64,000 bases of DNA from Hyphomicrobiales bacterium. Its GTDB lineage: Bacteria > Pseudomonadota > Alphaproteobacteria > Rhizobiales > Xanthobacteraceae. Location: assembly GCA_017305535.1 (NCBI GenBank), contig JAFKKN010000005.1, forward strand, positions 310,001 through 374,000. The letters are read 5' to 3'. Both the position numbers and the translations under genes were made by a program. The notes under the pieces are model-generated. The model had not been told where the DNA came from. It did no database searches and was given only the letters and a program-made list of their open reading frames with translations. Positions 18,738 through 30,433 of this stretch are shown piece by piece; positions within the stretch are counted from its first letter, which is position 1; each line of letters starts with the position of its first letter.

Positions 18738-20009
18738 ATGGCCGTCGACGTCGTCACCTTCGGCTGCCGGCTCAATGCGTTCGAGTCCGAAGTGATCCGA
18801 CATGAGGCGGAAGGCGCCGGCGTCGACGATGTCGTGGTCATCAACAGTTGTGCCGTCACCAACGAGGCGGTGGCGCAGGCGCGGCAATCGATCCGCAAGC
18901 TGAAACGCGAACGGCCCGGCGCGCGCATCGTCGTTACCGGTTGCGCCGCGCAGACGCAGGCCGCGATGTTCGCAGCAATGCCGGAAGTGGCGCGCGTCGT
19001 CGGCAACGAGGACAAACTGCACGGCGCGGCGTGGCGCGACACGCGCGCGGCGCTGGATCGCGGTGCCGATTTCGGCGTTTCGAGCGAGGAAAAGATCGCC
19101 GTCGCCGACATCATGGCGGTGCGCGAAATGGCGCCGCATCTGATCGACGGCTTTCAAACAGGTTTGCCGCGCGTGTTCGTGCAGGTGCAGAACGGCTGCG
19201 ATCATCGCTGCACCTTCTGCATCATTCCCTACGGGCGCGGCAATTCGCGCTCGGTGCCGATGGGCGGCGTGATCGATCAGGTGCGCGCGCTGGTCGAGCG
19301 CGGCCACGCCGAAATCGTCCTCACCGGCGTCGATCTCACCAGCTATGGTGCCGACCTTCCGGGCACGCCCAGGCTTGGCATGCTGGTCAAGCGCATTCTC
19401 AAGCATGTGCCGGAGTTGCGGCGGCTGCGTATTTCGTCGATCGATTCCATCGAGGCCGATCGCGACCTGCTCGATGCCATCGCGAGTGACGACCGCCTGA
19501 TGCCACATCTGCATCTGTCGTTGCAGGCCGGCGACGACATGATCCTCAAGCGGATGAAGCGACGGCATTCGCGCGCGGACGCGGTGGCGTTTTGCGACGA
19601 GGTGCGGCGGCTGCGGCCGGATATCGTGTTCGGCGCCGATATCATTGCCGGCTTTCCGACAGAAACCGAAGACATGTTCGCGCGCTCGCAGTCGCTGGTG
19701 GAGGACTGCGGCCTGACCTTCCTGCACGTGTTTCCTTACTCGCCGCGTCCCGGCACGCCGGCGGCACGGATGCCGCAGGTCGATGGCCGCGTCATCAAGG
19801 AACGCGCGAAGCGTCTGCGCGATACAGGCGAGGCGGCGTTGCGGCAGCGCCTCGATGCGGAGATCGGTGCAACGCGTTCCGTCCTGATCGAGAGCGCGAC
19901 GCAAGGCCGCACCGAGCATTTCGTTCCGGTGGCAATTGCGGATAGAGTGGCGGGTGAAGTGCGCGCGATGACAATCACCGGCCACGACGGTGCACGGTTG
20001 CTGGCATAA
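18738..20009 (+). CDS. mtaB: tRNA t6A37 methylthiotransferase
   Basis: A 423-residue radical-SAM methylthiotransferase of the MtaB group, which converts t6A37 to ms2t6A37 in tRNA. The UPF0004 domain provides cluster ligands Cys10 (VTFGCRLNAFE), Cys38 (VINSCAVTNEA) and Cys69 (VVTGCAAQ). The radical-SAM triad CDHRCTFC is at 154-161. A C-terminal TRAM-like segment follows. The missing Asn-Gly motifs of RimO/MiaB and the FGCRLN opening favour MtaB over MiaB. It is coupled to dapF. Confidence 0.92.
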   Translation: MAVDVVTFGCRLNAFESEVIRHEAEGAGVDDVVVINSCAVTNEAVAQARQSIRKLKRERPGARIVVTGCAAQTQAAMFAAMPEVARVVGNEDKLHGAAWRDTRAALDRGADFGVSSEEKIAVADIMAVREMAPHLIDGFQTGLPRVFVQVQNGCDHRCTFCIIPYGRGNSRSVPMGGVIDQVRALVERGHAEIVLTGVDLTSYGADLPGTPRLGMLVKRILKHVPELRRLRISSIDSIEADRDLLDAIASDDRLMPHLHLSLQAGDDMILKRMKRRHSRADAVAFCDEVRRLRPDIVFGADIIAGFPTETEDMFARSQSLVEDCGLTFLHVFPYSPRPGTPAARMPQVDGRVIKERAKRLRDTGEAALRQRLDAEIGATRSVLIESATQGRTEHFVPVAIADRVAGEVRAMTITGHDGARLLA

Positions 20010-20037
20010 CACCAGCAACCTATTGGCATCGACTCTC

Positions 20038-20070
20038 CATCGTCATGCCGGCGAAGGTGGGCATCCAGTA
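20038..20070. repeat. Fragment of palindromic repeat
   Basis: CATCGTCATGCCGGCGAAGGTGGGCATCCAG is a common short relic of the GTCATGCC family, just upstream of a complete element. It is a partial copy with no gene content. Confidence 0.5.
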
Positions 20071-20092
20071 ACCTTCAACATTGACCTCTCTG

Positions 20093-20184
20093 CCGTCATG
20101 GCCGGGCTTGTCCCGGCCATCCACGTCTTGCTTGCCGCGATGTTGTTCAAGACGTGGATGCCCGGCATAAAGCCGGGCATGACG
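20093..20184. repeat. Palindromic intergenic repeat, subfamily 1
   Basis: A near-identical relative of the 16097-16189 element: CCGTCATGGCCGGGCTTGTC...CATCCACGTCTTGCTTGCC, then AAGACGTGGATGCCCGG and CCGGGCATGACGA. It lies between the convergent mtaB and rluA-type genes. Confidence 0.87.
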
Positions 20185-20205
20185 AGCCAGTGTGTTGGCG
20201 TAGTC

Positions 20206-20904
20206 CTACTCCCCGTTCCACCCGCACGCCTTTAACCGCTCGTGCAGATGCAACGGTGCAGGCGCGATGACGCGCACTGGCGGTTTGTTCTTCGACAGCG
20301 GAATCACGATCTCGCGCGCGTGCAGGTGCAGCGACGGCTCGCCGAAGCGCGGACCGTTGCCGTAAATGTTGTCGCCGACGATGGGCCAGCCGCTCGCCGC
20401 GCAATGCACGCGCAATTGATGGGTACGGCCGGTGACCGGTTCGAGCGCCAGCCACGTCAGCCCGTCGCCGCGTCCTAGCACTTTCCAGTTGGTCAGCGCT
20501 GGCTGCCCCTCGGGATCTGGCTTCTGCCACCAGCCGCGCTCCGCATTGAGGCGGCCGAGCGGAATGTCGATAGTGCCTTCGTCGTCGGATGGTCCGCCTT
20601 CCACCACGGCCCAATAGGTCTTGTCGATCTTGCCGTGCTTGAACAACAGCCCGAGCGAGGCGGTGGCCTTGCGATGGCGTCCGAGCACCAGACAGCCGGA
20701 GGTGTCGCGGTCGAGCCGATGCGCCAGCACCGGCGGGCGCGGCAGGCCGAAGCGCAGCGCGTCGAACGAATCCTCCAGATTGGCGCCGCCCTTGGGGCCG
20801 CGATGCACCGGCAGGCCGGCGGGTTTGTCGATCACCAGCATCAGGCCGTCGCGATGCAGGACGCGGGCCTGAATATCTTCGGCGCTGAGTTGCGGGGTAT
20901 CCAT
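20206..20904 (-). CDS. RluA-family RNA pseudouridine synthase
   Basis: A 232-residue pseudouridine synthase without an S4 domain. The catalytic motif HRLDRDTSG places the aspartate at residue 65; LVIDKPAGLPVH (23-34) and GRTHQLRVHCAASGWPIVGD are the other family motifs. The absence of S4 and the short length match RluA/TruC-type enzymes. Which rRNA or tRNA position is modified cannot be told. It sits between convergent mtaB and divergent ftsY. Confidence 0.88.
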   Translation of the reverse strand: MDTPQLSAEDIQARVLHRDGLMLVIDKPAGLPVHRGPKGGANLEDSFDALRFGLPRPPVLAHRLDRDTSGCLVLGRHRKATASLGLLFKHGKIDKTYWAVVEGGPSDDEGTIDIPLGRLNAERGWWQKPDPEGQPALTNWKVLGRGDGLTWLALEPVTGRTHQLRVHCAASGWPIVGDNIYGNGPRFGEPSLHLHAREIVIPLSKNKPPVRVIAPAPLHLHERLKACGWNGE

Positions 20905-20956
20905 AAGGGGAAGGTGTCTTTCGTTTGCGGCGCAAAGTGTTTAGAGCATTCTCGCT

Positions 20957-21904
20957 ATGAGCGACAACAACCCTGACCAACCGAAACAGAGCTGGTGGCG
21001 CCGGCTCTCCAGCGGCCTCAAGCGCACCTCGGCCTCATTGGGAACCGCAGTCGCGGATCTGGTGATCCGCCGCAAGCTCGACCGCGCCATGCTGGACGAC
21101 ATCGAGGACGTGCTGCTGCGCGCCGATCTCGGTTCCGACGTCGCGGCGCGGATCGCGGCTGCGGTCGGCCATGGCCGCTACGACAAGGCGATCTCGGCCG
21201 ACGAGGTCAAGGGCGTGGTCGCGACCGAAGTGGAGAAGGTGCTGACGCCAGTGGCGAAGCCGCTGGTGGTCGATCCTGCGCAAAAACCGTTCGTGATCCT
21301 GATGGTCGGCGTCAACGGTTCCGGCAAGACCACCACCACCGGCAAGCTCGCCTCGCGCTTCGCGGCAGAAGGTCGCAAGGTGATGCTGGCGGCGGGCGAC
21401 ACCTTTCGCGCGGCGGCGATCGAGCAGTTGAAGGTGTGGGGCGAGCGCACCGGCGCGCCGGTGATCGCGCGGCCGCAAGGCTCCGATGCCGCAGGGCTTG
21501 CGTTCGATGCGCTGACCGCTGCCAAGAATGAAGGCAGCGACGTGCTGCTGATCGACACCGCCGGCCGCTTGCAGAACAAATCAGAACTGATGAGCGAACT
21601 CGAGAAAGTCATCCGCGTGATGCGCAAGGTCGATGCCACCGCGCCGCACGCGGTGCTGCTGGTGCTCGACGCCACGGTGGGCCAGAATGCGCTGTCGCAG
21701 GTCGAGGCGTTCCATCGCACCGCCGGCGTCACCGGTCTTGTGATGACCAAGCTCGACGGCACCGCGCGCGGCGGCATTCTGGTGGCGCTCGCGGAGAAGT
21801 ATAAACTGCCGGTGCATTTCATCGGCGTCGGCGAAGGCGTCGACGATCTGTCGCCGTTCACCGCGGCGGATTTCGCCAAGGCGATTGCGGGAATCGAGAG
21901 CTGA
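20957..21904 (+). CDS. ftsY: Signal recognition particle receptor FtsY
   Basis: A 315-residue FtsY, the SRP receptor GTPase at the inner membrane. The NG domain has the P-loop GVNGSGKT (118-125), [22 protein letters not shown] and the closing [12 protein letters not shown]. The acidic A domain is missing: before the N domain there are only about 20 residues ([19 protein letters not shown]), an amphipathic membrane-contact helix, as in other alphaproteobacteria. yciB follows two bases after the stop. Confidence 0.95.
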   Translation: MSDNNPDQPKQSWWRRLSSGLKRTSASLGTAVADLVIRRKLDRAMLDDIEDVLLRADLGSDVAARIAAAVGHGRYDKAISADEVKGVVATEVEKVLTPVAKPLVVDPAQKPFVILMVGVNGSGKTTTTGKLASRFAAEGRKVMLAAGDTFRAAAIEQLKVWGERTGAPVIARPQGSDAAGLAFDALTAAKNEGSDVLLIDTAGRLQNKSELMSELEKVIRVMRKVDATAPHAVLLVLDATVGQNALSQVEAFHRTAGVTGLVMTKLDGTARGGILVALAEKYKLPVHFIGVGEGVDDLSPFTAADFAKAIAGIES

Positions 21905-21906
21905 GT

Positions 21907-22509
21907 ATGGACAAGAAGCAGCCGCATCCGATGTTCAAGCTGGCGACCGAGCTTGGGCCGCTGCTGATCTTTTTCTTCGCCAACGCCAAATTCAATCTGT
22001 TCGTCGCGACCGGCGCCTTCATGGTGGCGATCGTGGTGGCGTTGGTCGCCTCGTGGATGGTGACGCGGCACATTCCCGTGATGGCGTTGGTCACCGGCGT
22101 TATCGTGCTCGTGTTCGGCACGCTGACGCTGGTGCTGCACGACGAGACCTTCATCAAGGTCAAGCCGACCATCATCTACGGCCTGTTCGCGGCGGTGCTC
22201 GGCGGCGGTTTGCTGTTCGGCCGCTCCTTCATCGCCATCCTGTTCGATCAGATGTTCAACCTCACGCCGGAAGGCTGGCGCAAGCTGACCTTGCGCTGGA
22301 CCTTGTTCTTCGTCGCCATGGCGCTGTTGAACGAAGCGATCTGGCGTACGCAGACCACCGACTTCTGGGTCGCCTTCAAGGCGTTCGGCGTGATCCCGAT
22401 CACCATGGTGTTCGCGATGCTGCAAATGCCGCTGATCAAACGCTACAGCCGCGAACCCGCGACGCTGGAAGCCAGCGACGCACGCGAGGGCGATATCGGG
22501 AAGAGGTAA
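21907..22509 (+). CDS. Inner membrane septation protein YciB/IspZ family
   Basis: A 200-residue polytopic membrane protein with five or six hydrophobic segments. The family opening [21 protein letters not shown] and the later [14 protein letters not shown] and [21 protein letters not shown] identify YciB/IspZ (intracellular septation protein A). These interact with division and envelope-elongation proteins. It is 2 bases from ftsY, so the pair is translated from one message. Confidence 0.92.
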   Translation: MDKKQPHPMFKLATELGPLLIFFFANAKFNLFVATGAFMVAIVVALVASWMVTRHIPVMALVTGVIVLVFGTLTLVLHDETFIKVKPTIIYGLFAAVLGGGLLFGRSFIAILFDQMFNLTPEGWRKLTLRWTLFFVAMALLNEAIWRTQTTDFWVAFKAFGVIPITMVFAMLQMPLIKRYSREPATLEASDAREGDIGKR

Positions 22510-22687
22510 CCGGTGTTCCGGGCGCGGTGCAGCGTGCCAAAAGCGCGTTCAAGCGCGTCTTCGACGCGCTATGGCGCCGCAGAACCGGGACCGTACCGAC
22601 GGCATCATTTGTAATGGTCCCGGCTTAGCGAAGTGGCACGGCGCTGGCGCTTGCGCCGCATCGCATCCGGGACACGCGCCGCGTTGC

Positions 22688-23281
22688 TTACGACCCGGCC
22701 TTCAGCGCCTTCTCGATCTCGCGTTTCAACACGCTGTCGATGTTCTCCGGCGTGATCGCGCCGATCAGTTTGTAGGCGATCTTGCCGTCGCGGCCGACGA
22801 TGAAGGTTTCCGGCACGCCGTAGACGCCCCATTCGATGGCGGCGCGACCATTGGCATCGACGCCCACATGGCTGAACGGATTGCCGTAGCGGCCGAGGAA
22901 GCGGCGGGCGTTGTCGGCCTTGTCCTTGTAGTTGATGCCGACGATCTGGATGCGGCTGTCGCCGGCGAGTGCGGTCAGCAACGGCGCTTCCTCATGGCAC
23001 GGCACACACCACGACGCCCAGACGTTCACAAGACTGACCTTGCCCTTGAACACGTCGGGCGAAATACCCGGCACCGTCGCGCCGTTGCGCGTCAGTTCTT
23101 CGAGCGCGGGCAGGGTGGTTTGCGGCGCGGGCCGTCCGATCAGCGCCGAGGGAATCCGTGAGACGTCACGGTCACCGAGCCGCACCCAGAACAGCGCCGC
23201 CAGCGCCGCGAATACGACGAGCGGCAGCGCCACCAGCCAGCGCCGTCTCTGCGGCGCGCCTTCGCGCGGCGTTTCGCTCAT
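22688..23281 (-). CDS. ccmG: Thiol:disulfide interchange protein CcmG/DsbE
   Basis: A 197-residue membrane-anchored thioredoxin that reduces apocytochrome c or CcmH for heme ligation. There is one N-terminal TM helix (15-34), the redox motif [13 protein letters not shown] (Cys92 and Cys95) and the cis-proline-containing [11 protein letters not shown] loop. The start ATG overlaps the TGA of ccmD (CATGA), giving translational coupling. It is the last gene of the ccmABCDG run. Confidence 0.94.
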   Translation of the reverse strand: MSETPREGAPQRRRWLVALPLVVFAALAALFWVRLGDRDVSRIPSALIGRPAPQTTLPALEELTRNGATVPGISPDVFKGKVSLVNVWASWCVPCHEEAPLLTALAGDSRIQIVGINYKDKADNARRFLGRYGNPFSHVGVDANGRAAIEWGVYGVPETFIVGRDGKIAYKLIGAITPENIDSVLKREIEKALKAGS

Positions 23282-23457
23282 GACAGGTCCGCCGCGCCGC
23301 GCCCGGAGCGGCGCGTCACGCCGCTGGCTTCGAGTTCGCGCAATCGCGCGCGTTGCTGGCGATAGTCGAGCGCGATCCAGCCGATCAGGATCAGCACCAC
23401 CAGTGCCACAAGCAGGTAGGACCAGACGATGAAGGAGGCGTAAGGGCCGAGCGACAT
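23278..23457 (-). CDS. ccmD: Heme exporter protein CcmD
   Basis: A 59-residue CcmD found by translating the ccmC-ccmG gap. It begins [19 protein letters not shown], has one TM helix (about 8-30) and a basic tail ([16 protein letters not shown]), the standard CcmD layout. CcmD keeps the heme chaperone CcmE bound to CcmABC. Its stop overlaps the ccmG start by 4 bases; ccmC ends 4 bases before its ATG. Confidence 0.9.
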   Translation of the reverse strand: MSLGPYASFIVWSYLLVALVVLILIGWIALDYRQQRARLRELEASGVTRRSGRGAADLS

Positions 23458-23461
23458 CGGA

Positions 23462-24193
23462 TCAGGCTCGCGGCTGGCTGGCTTGCTGCATTTGCAGCGC
23501 GCGGACGCGGCGGCGCAAAATCTCGTTGCGCATGGCGGCGAGATGCAGCGTGATGAACAGCAGCGAGAACGCCACCGCCATTACCAGCAAGGGAATCAGA
23601 AAGGCCTTGTCGAGCGTCGAGCCGCCCATGCGCAGCACCGACGCCGGTTGATGCAGCGTGTTCCACCAATCGACGGAAAACTTGATGATCGGAATGTTGA
23701 TCGCGCCGACCAGCGTCAGCACGGCGGCGGCGCGCGCCGCGCGCGAGGGGTCTTCCACCGCGCGCCATAGTGCGATCAGGCCGAGATACATCAGGAACAG
23801 GATCAGCACCGAGGTCAGCCGCGCGTCCCACTCCCAATAGGTGCCCCACATCGGGCGGCCCCACAGCGAGCCGGTAACCAGCGCGAGGAAGGTGAAGGCC
23901 GCGCCGATCGGCGCCGCCGCCTTGGCGGAGACGTCGGCGAGCGGATGCCGCCACACCAGCGTGCCGAGCGCGGAGAGGCTCATCACCCCCCACACGAACA
24001 TCGACAGCCACGCGTTCGGGACGTGGATGAACATGATCTTGACGGTCGCGCCTTGCTGGTAGTCGTCCGGCGCCATCGCCGATTGATAGAGGCCGATGGC
24101 GAGCAGGATGGCGGTCGCCGCCGCGAGCCACGGCAGAATCTTGGCCGTCAGCGACAGGAACCGGGTCGGATTGGCAAGGTCGATCAGCGTCAT
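23462..24193 (-). CDS. ccmC: Heme exporter/heme-loading protein CcmC
   Basis: A 243-residue CcmC, which loads heme onto CcmE. Six hydrophobic helices and the tryptophan-rich periplasmic loop [17 protein letters not shown] are visible, with flanking heme-ligand histidines ([10 protein letters not shown] and [10 protein letters not shown]). I use ATG 24193 ([14 protein letters not shown]); an upstream in-frame start at 24238 crosses into the composite repeat region. It is followed closely by ccmD. Confidence 0.93.
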   Translation of the reverse strand: MTLIDLANPTRFLSLTAKILPWLAAATAILLAIGLYQSAMAPDDYQQGATVKIMFIHVPNAWLSMFVWGVMSLSALGTLVWRHPLADVSAKAAAPIGAAFTFLALVTGSLWGRPMWGTYWEWDARLTSVLILFLMYLGLIALWRAVEDPSRAARAAAVLTLVGAINIPIIKFSVDWWNTLHQPASVLRMGGSTLDKAFLIPLLVMAVAFSLLFITLHLAAMRNEILRRRVRALQMQQASQPRA

Positions 24194-24250
24194 GGCTGTC
24201 CTGATAGTCGCCGCGCGCCCCGCAGGCAATGCGCCCAAGGTGTGTTCCCT

Positions 24251-24352
24251 CTAGAGCAGTTTCCGTTCCAATCAAATCGGAACGGGGCTCTAGACTCTTG
24301 TTTCGACGCGTTTTCTTTACGCGAACCGGTAGCCACTTCGCTCGAAAACGCT
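24251..24352 (+). repeat. Composite dispersed repeat, copy B
   Basis: Two modules. A hairpin CTAGAGC...CGTTCC/GGAACG...GCTCTAG occupies 24251-24294. The 47-base conserved module (ACGCGTTTTCTTTACGCGAA ... CTCGAAAACGCT) follows at 24306-24352. It fills the 200-base gap between ccmB and ccmC. Confidence 0.85.
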
Positions 24353-24392
24353 TTGGCCTCCGCGAGAGTTGATAGGGGAAATGCCTGCATTG

Positions 24393-25061
24393 TCAGTCGA
24401 GTCCATGCCGCAGGCTGGCCGCCGCCGCCAGCGGGCCGATGACGAGGCCGGCGAGCGACAGCGCGCACAGGATCGAGAGCGGCGCGCCGAAGCCGGCGGG
24501 CTCCAGCACGGCGGCGTTGGAGGCCGCGACGCCGAAGATCAGCACCGGGATCGACAGCGGCAGCACCAGCACCGCCAGCAGCAGGCCGCCGCGCCGCAGC
24601 GCCACCGCCAGCGCCGCGCCGATCATGCCGGTAAAGGTGAGGGCCGGCGTGCCTGCCAGCAGCGTCAGCGCCACGGCGACGGTGGCGTCGCCGTCGAGGT
24701 TGAGCAGCAGTCCGAGGATCGGGGTTGCGACAATCAGCGGCAGCCCGGCCACCAGCCAGTGCGCGATCGCCTTGGTGAGGCAGATCAGTTCGAGCGGGGT
24801 GCGGCTCATGGTCAGGAGATCGAGCGAACCGTCGTCGTGGTCGGCGGCGAACAGCCGGTCCAGCGTCAACAGGCTCGCCAGCAGCGCGCCGAGCCAAAGA
24901 ATCGCGGGGCCGAGTTTCTTCAACAGCGCGAGGTCGGGGCCGACCGCGAACGGCATCAGTACCACCACGATCAGGAAGAACAGCACGCCGATCAGCGCGC
25001 CGCCGCCGACACGCAGCGCCACCTGAATATCGCGGCGGAGCAATGCGAGGAGCGCGGTCAT
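24393..25061 (-). CDS. ccmB: Heme exporter protein CcmB
   Basis: A 222-residue polytopic permease with six hydrophobic segments. The opening LLRRDIQVALRVGGGALIGVLFF, the cytosolic loop LDRLFAADHDDGSLDLLTMSRTPLELICLTKAIAHW and VATPILGLLLNLDG are standard for CcmB. It pairs with the ATPase CcmA in the CcmABCD complex, which releases holo-CcmE. A low-complexity repeat (25110-25214) splits it from ccmA. Confidence 0.94.
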   Translation of the reverse strand: MTALLALLRRDIQVALRVGGGALIGVLFFLIVVVLMPFAVGPDLALLKKLGPAILWLGALLASLLTLDRLFAADHDDGSLDLLTMSRTPLELICLTKAIAHWLVAGLPLIVATPILGLLLNLDGDATVAVALTLLAGTPALTFTGMIGAALAVALRRGGLLLAVLVLPLSIPVLIFGVAASNAAVLEPAGFGAPLSILCALSLAGLVIGPLAAAASLRHGLD

Positions 25062-25109
25062 GACGCTGCGTTCCGCGGCTTGGCTTTATCGATGGCTTGT
25101 CCGTGTGGA

Positions 25110-25214
25110 CCCCCACCCCCGGCCCCTCCCCACAAGGGGGAGGGGCGAGGAAGGGCGGCGGCAAGCGCGGAGCGCTCCCTCCCCCCTTGTGGGGGAGGGT
25201 TGGGGAGGGGGGTG
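25110..25214. repeat. CCCTCCCC-type inverted repeat
   Basis: About 105 bases: CCCCACCCCCGGCCCCTCCC with CACAAGGGGGAGGGG, then the mirrored CCCTCCCCCCTTGTGGGGGA and GGGGAGGGGGG. A related element lies in the atpA-atpG gap (56852-56955). No open frame is credible through it. Confidence 0.85.
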
Positions 25215-25236
25215 GCACGGAATGCAGGCGCCTCGG

Positions 25237-25842
25237 TCACGATACCCGCTCCCCGATTCGCAATTCCCGCGCGGCGATGCCGAGCGGCAGGTGAGTTGCA
25301 GCCACGATGACGCCGCCACGCGAAAGATGAGCGCGCATCAGGTCGGCCATCATCGCCTGCCCATTGGCGTCGAGCGAGGAGGTCGGCTCGTCGAGCAGCC
25401 AGATCGGCCGCTTCACCGCCAAGAGCCGGGCGATCGACAGCCGCCGCCGCTGTCCCGCCGAAAGATAGGCCGCCGGAAGTTGTGCGATATGATCGAGCCC
25501 GACCGCGTTCAACGCGGCGTCCAAGTCGGTCGCTTCGCCGCCCAGCGCGGCGCGCCAGAATGTGAGATTCTCCATCACGCTCAGCGCCGATTTCAGCGCG
25601 TCGCGATGGCCGAGATAGTGCGCCTGTTCGGCGGGAGAGAGATCGTCCTCGCCGCCGGCGAAGGTCACGCTGCCGCCGGCCGGCGCGATCAGCCCGGCGA
25701 TCAGGCGCAGCAGCGAGGTCTTGCCCGCGCCGTTGGCGCCGACCACCGCCAGCGGTTCGCCGGCGTCAGCGGTGAAATCCAGGCCGGCGAAGATTTCGCG
25801 CCCGCCCCGCACGCATCTGAGCTGGCTTCCGGTGAGCCGCAT
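25237..25842 (-). CDS. ccmA: Heme exporter ATP-binding protein CcmA
   Basis: A 201-residue ABC ATPase that powers release of heme-loaded CcmE. Walker A is GANGAGKTS, the signature [15 protein letters not shown], and Walker B with the catalytic glutamate reads [13 protein letters not shown] start at ATG 25842 ([18 protein letters not shown]), which matches the usual CcmA N-terminus; ATG 25857 adds five residues. It heads the minus-strand ccm cluster and is divergent from acnA, with 205 bases between. Confidence 0.93.
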   Translation of the reverse strand: MRLTGSQLRCVRGGREIFAGLDFTADAGEPLAVVGANGAGKTSLLRLIAGLIAPAGGSVTFAGGEDDLSPAEQAHYLGHRDALKSALSVMENLTFWRAALGGEATDLDAALNAVGLDHIAQLPAAYLSAGQRRRLSIARLLAVKRPIWLLDEPTSSLDANGQAMMADLMRAHLSRGGVIVAATHLPLGIAARELRIGERVS

Positions 25843-26047
25843 CGCTGCACGTCCCATGATTCTGCGGCTCTTCTATCCCGCACCGTCAAACAACCGATGG
25901 TCGATGTGGCGGTGCCCCTAGAAACATTCTATAAGCCCGGTCTTGATGCAGCACACAATGCGCGCCTGCAAGTCAGTCGGCTCAGCCTAGATGGTGTTTT
26001 AATACCATTCGCCAGGTGTCCGTCACGGAAAATTGGGATCGCTCCAC

Positions 26048-28768
<2,721 letters not shown>

Positions 28769-28909
28769 GTGCATTGCGGCAGTTTGCCTCACCGTGAAGT
28801 GAGTGGAGCGTGACGGGAAGGCGGCCTATGAAAAGGTCGCCTTCTCGCGTTTGATGGCTTGGTATCGCCGATCCGATATCGTTGGCCCGGATGCCGTGAG
28901 AGCGTGGCT

Positions 28910-29012
28910 CCTGGAGCCATTTGCGTTCCGGTGGAATCGGAGCGAGGCTCGGGATTCTAGTTATGACGCGTTTCCTTTATGCGAATCGGTGCCCGCTTCG
29001 CTTGAAAACGCT
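28910..29012 (+). repeat. Composite dispersed repeat, copy C
   Basis: An imperfect GAGCC...GTTCC/GGAATC...GGCTC hairpin at 28910-28950 is followed by the 47-base module (28966-29012) with several substitutions (ACGCGTTTCCTTTATGCGAA). Its end lies only 11 bases before the next gene's start, so it forms that gene's leader. Confidence 0.75.
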
Positions 29013-29023
29013 CTAATGGAAAC

Positions 29024-29782
29024 ATGATGGCGATCACTGATTTGCTGCGATGGTCTGGAATGCTCGGCGTCGTCGCGATGACGGCGACGATTCAGCCGGC
29101 CATCGCCCAGTCGCCGCGTGCGGTGGTTGAGCTGTTCACGTCGCAAGGCTGTTCGTCGTGTCCGCCCGCCGACAAGATTCTCGGAGAGCTAGCCCATGAT
29201 CCGTCCGTCGTCGCGCTGACGATGCCGATCGACTACTGGGATTATCTGGGCTGGAAAGACACGCTGGCGGATTCGCGCTTCAGCAAACGGCAAAAAGCCT
29301 ATTCGCGGATGCGTGGCGATCGCGACGTCTACACGCCGCAAATGATCGTCAACGGCGAGCGTCATCTGATCGGCAGCGATCGTGCCGCCATCGATGTGGC
29401 GATGCGGGAAACGAAACATCAGGACGACGTGATGTCGGTGCCGGTCTCGATGTCGGTATCGGGCAAGCAACTCAACGTGACGGTGACGGCGGCGTCGCCT
29501 GCGCACGCCGCGCGCCAGGGTGAAATCTGGATTTGCGCGGTTTCGCGGGCAGTGCCGATTTCGATCGCGCGCGGCGAAAATCGCGGCCGTGAAATCGTCT
29601 ATCACAACGTCGTGCGCAACTGGCTGAAGGTTGGCGACTGGTCCGGCAAGACCGCGAGCTGGAGCGTGCCGATGGAAAACATCGCGCGCGACGGCGTCGA
29701 TGCCGCCGTGGTCTATGTGCAGGACGGCACCCATGACAGGCCGGGCGCGATGCTGGGTGCGGCCTTCACGTCGCTGCGCTGA
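29024..29782 (+). CDS. DUF1223 family protein, thioredoxin-like, secreted
   Basis: A 252-residue DUF1223 protein. A signal peptide (about 1-29, ending TIQPAIAQS) is followed by [20 protein letters not shown], a thioredoxin-like CxxC (Cys43, Cys46), and by [25 protein letters not shown] and [20 protein letters not shown]1223 members are periplasmic with thioredoxin-type folds and unknown partners. Its promoter region is a composite repeat copy. Role in disulfide chemistry is inferred from the motif. Confidence 0.87.
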   Translation: MMAITDLLRWSGMLGVVAMTATIQPAIAQSPRAVVELFTSQGCSSCPPADKILGELAHDPSVVALTMPIDYWDYLGWKDTLADSRFSKRQKAYSRMRGDRDVYTPQMIVNGERHLIGSDRAAIDVAMRETKHQDDVMSVPVSMSVSGKQLNVTVTAASPAHAARQGEIWICAVSRAVPISIARGENRGREIVYHNVVRNWLKVGDWSGKTASWSVPMENIARDGVDAAVVYVQDGTHDRPGAMLGAAFTSLR

Positions 29783-29795
29783 TTCCCACTGCCAT

Positions 29796-30122
29796 ATGAC
29801 GACGCTTCCCGCTTACATTGGAGCCGCGCTGGCTGAGATTGCCGGTTGCTTCGCGTTCTGGGCGTGGCTGCGGCTCGACAAGTCGGCGTGGTGGCTGGCG
29901 CCGGGCATCGCCTCGCTGATGTTGTTCGCGTATCTGCTGACGCTGGTTGATTCGCCGGCGGCCGGTCGCGCCTACGCGGCCTATGGCGGCATCTACATCG
30001 TCGCGTCGCTGGGTTGGCTATGGATGGTGGAAGGCGTGCGGCCAGATCGTTGGGATATCAGCGGCGCGGCGCTTTGTCTCGCGGGTGCCGTCCTGATTCT
30101 CGCGGGGCCGCGGCCAGCCTGA
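29796..30122 (+). CDS. YnfA family membrane protein
   Basis: A 108-residue protein with four hydrophobic helices, the YnfA (UPF0060) layout. Signatures: [20 protein letters not shown], the [22 protein letters not shown] helix and [21 protein letters not shown]. YnfA is related to small multidrug-resistance transporters but its own substrate is unsettled. It starts 13 bases after the DUF1223 stop, so the two are co-transcribed. Confidence 0.93.
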   Translation: MTTLPAYIGAALAEIAGCFAFWAWLRLDKSAWWLAPGIASLMLFAYLLTLVDSPAAGRAYAAYGGIYIVASLGWLWMVEGVRPDRWDISGAALCLAGAVLILAGPRPA

Positions 30123-30143
30123 AATCGAGAAAAACAGAACCTC

Positions 30144-30173
30144 AAAAGAAAAAGGACCAACTTTCGTTGGCCC
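30144..30173 (-). terminator. Intrinsic terminator of candidate sRNA
   Basis: On the minus strand GGCCAAC, a GAAA tetraloop and GTTGG-T-CC form a hairpin, followed directly by TTTTTCTTTT. No T-run follows on the plus strand, so it acts on minus-strand transcripts only. Confidence 0.8.
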
Positions 30174-30274
30174 GGAGTGGGGGGATTAACCTCCCTGCGT
30201 ACTGGCCCGGTCCCGACGACCCCGGGGGGCTGGGGGCTGAGGAAACCGGGACCGAAAGAACCGGGCCGACGCAG
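30145..30274 (-). ncRNA. Candidate structured small RNA
   Basis: On the minus strand, about 130 bases fold into a long arm: CTGCGT/ACGCAG at the ends (30269-30274 with 30195-30200), GGCCCGG/CCGGGCC inside (30261-30267 with 30204-30210), and GGGACC/GGTCCC deeper. A C-rich apical region (runs of C at about 30221-30236) is left unpaired. A final GGCCAAC-GAAA-GTTGG hairpin is followed by TTTTTCTTTT, a textbook intrinsic terminator. Upstream is TTGGAC, 17 bases, CAACAC. It lies antisense between ynfA and the DUF2794 gene. I cannot assign it to a known family from memory. Confidence 0.62.
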
Positions 30275-30279
30275 TGATG

Positions 30280-30308
30280 GTGTTGTCGCAAGTCAGCGCG
30301 GCGTCCAA
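30280..30308 (-). promoter_or_regulatory. Possible promoter of candidate sRNA
   Basis: On the minus strand TTGGAC (30308-30303) and CAACAC (30285-30280) are separated by 17 bases and would start transcription near 30274, where the sRNA's outer stem begins. The -10 match is weak, as is common in this lineage, so this is a supporting clue only. Confidence 0.35.
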
Positions 30309-30433
30309 TGGGCGGAAGTTAGGCGGTATTATGATTTGCTTAACGTTCCTGTGAGTCGCGGAGCTCAAGCACTGAACCCTTGCGGTGGAGACGAGTCAGG
30401 GCGATCATGTCAATGACATGACAGGAGGCGCCG

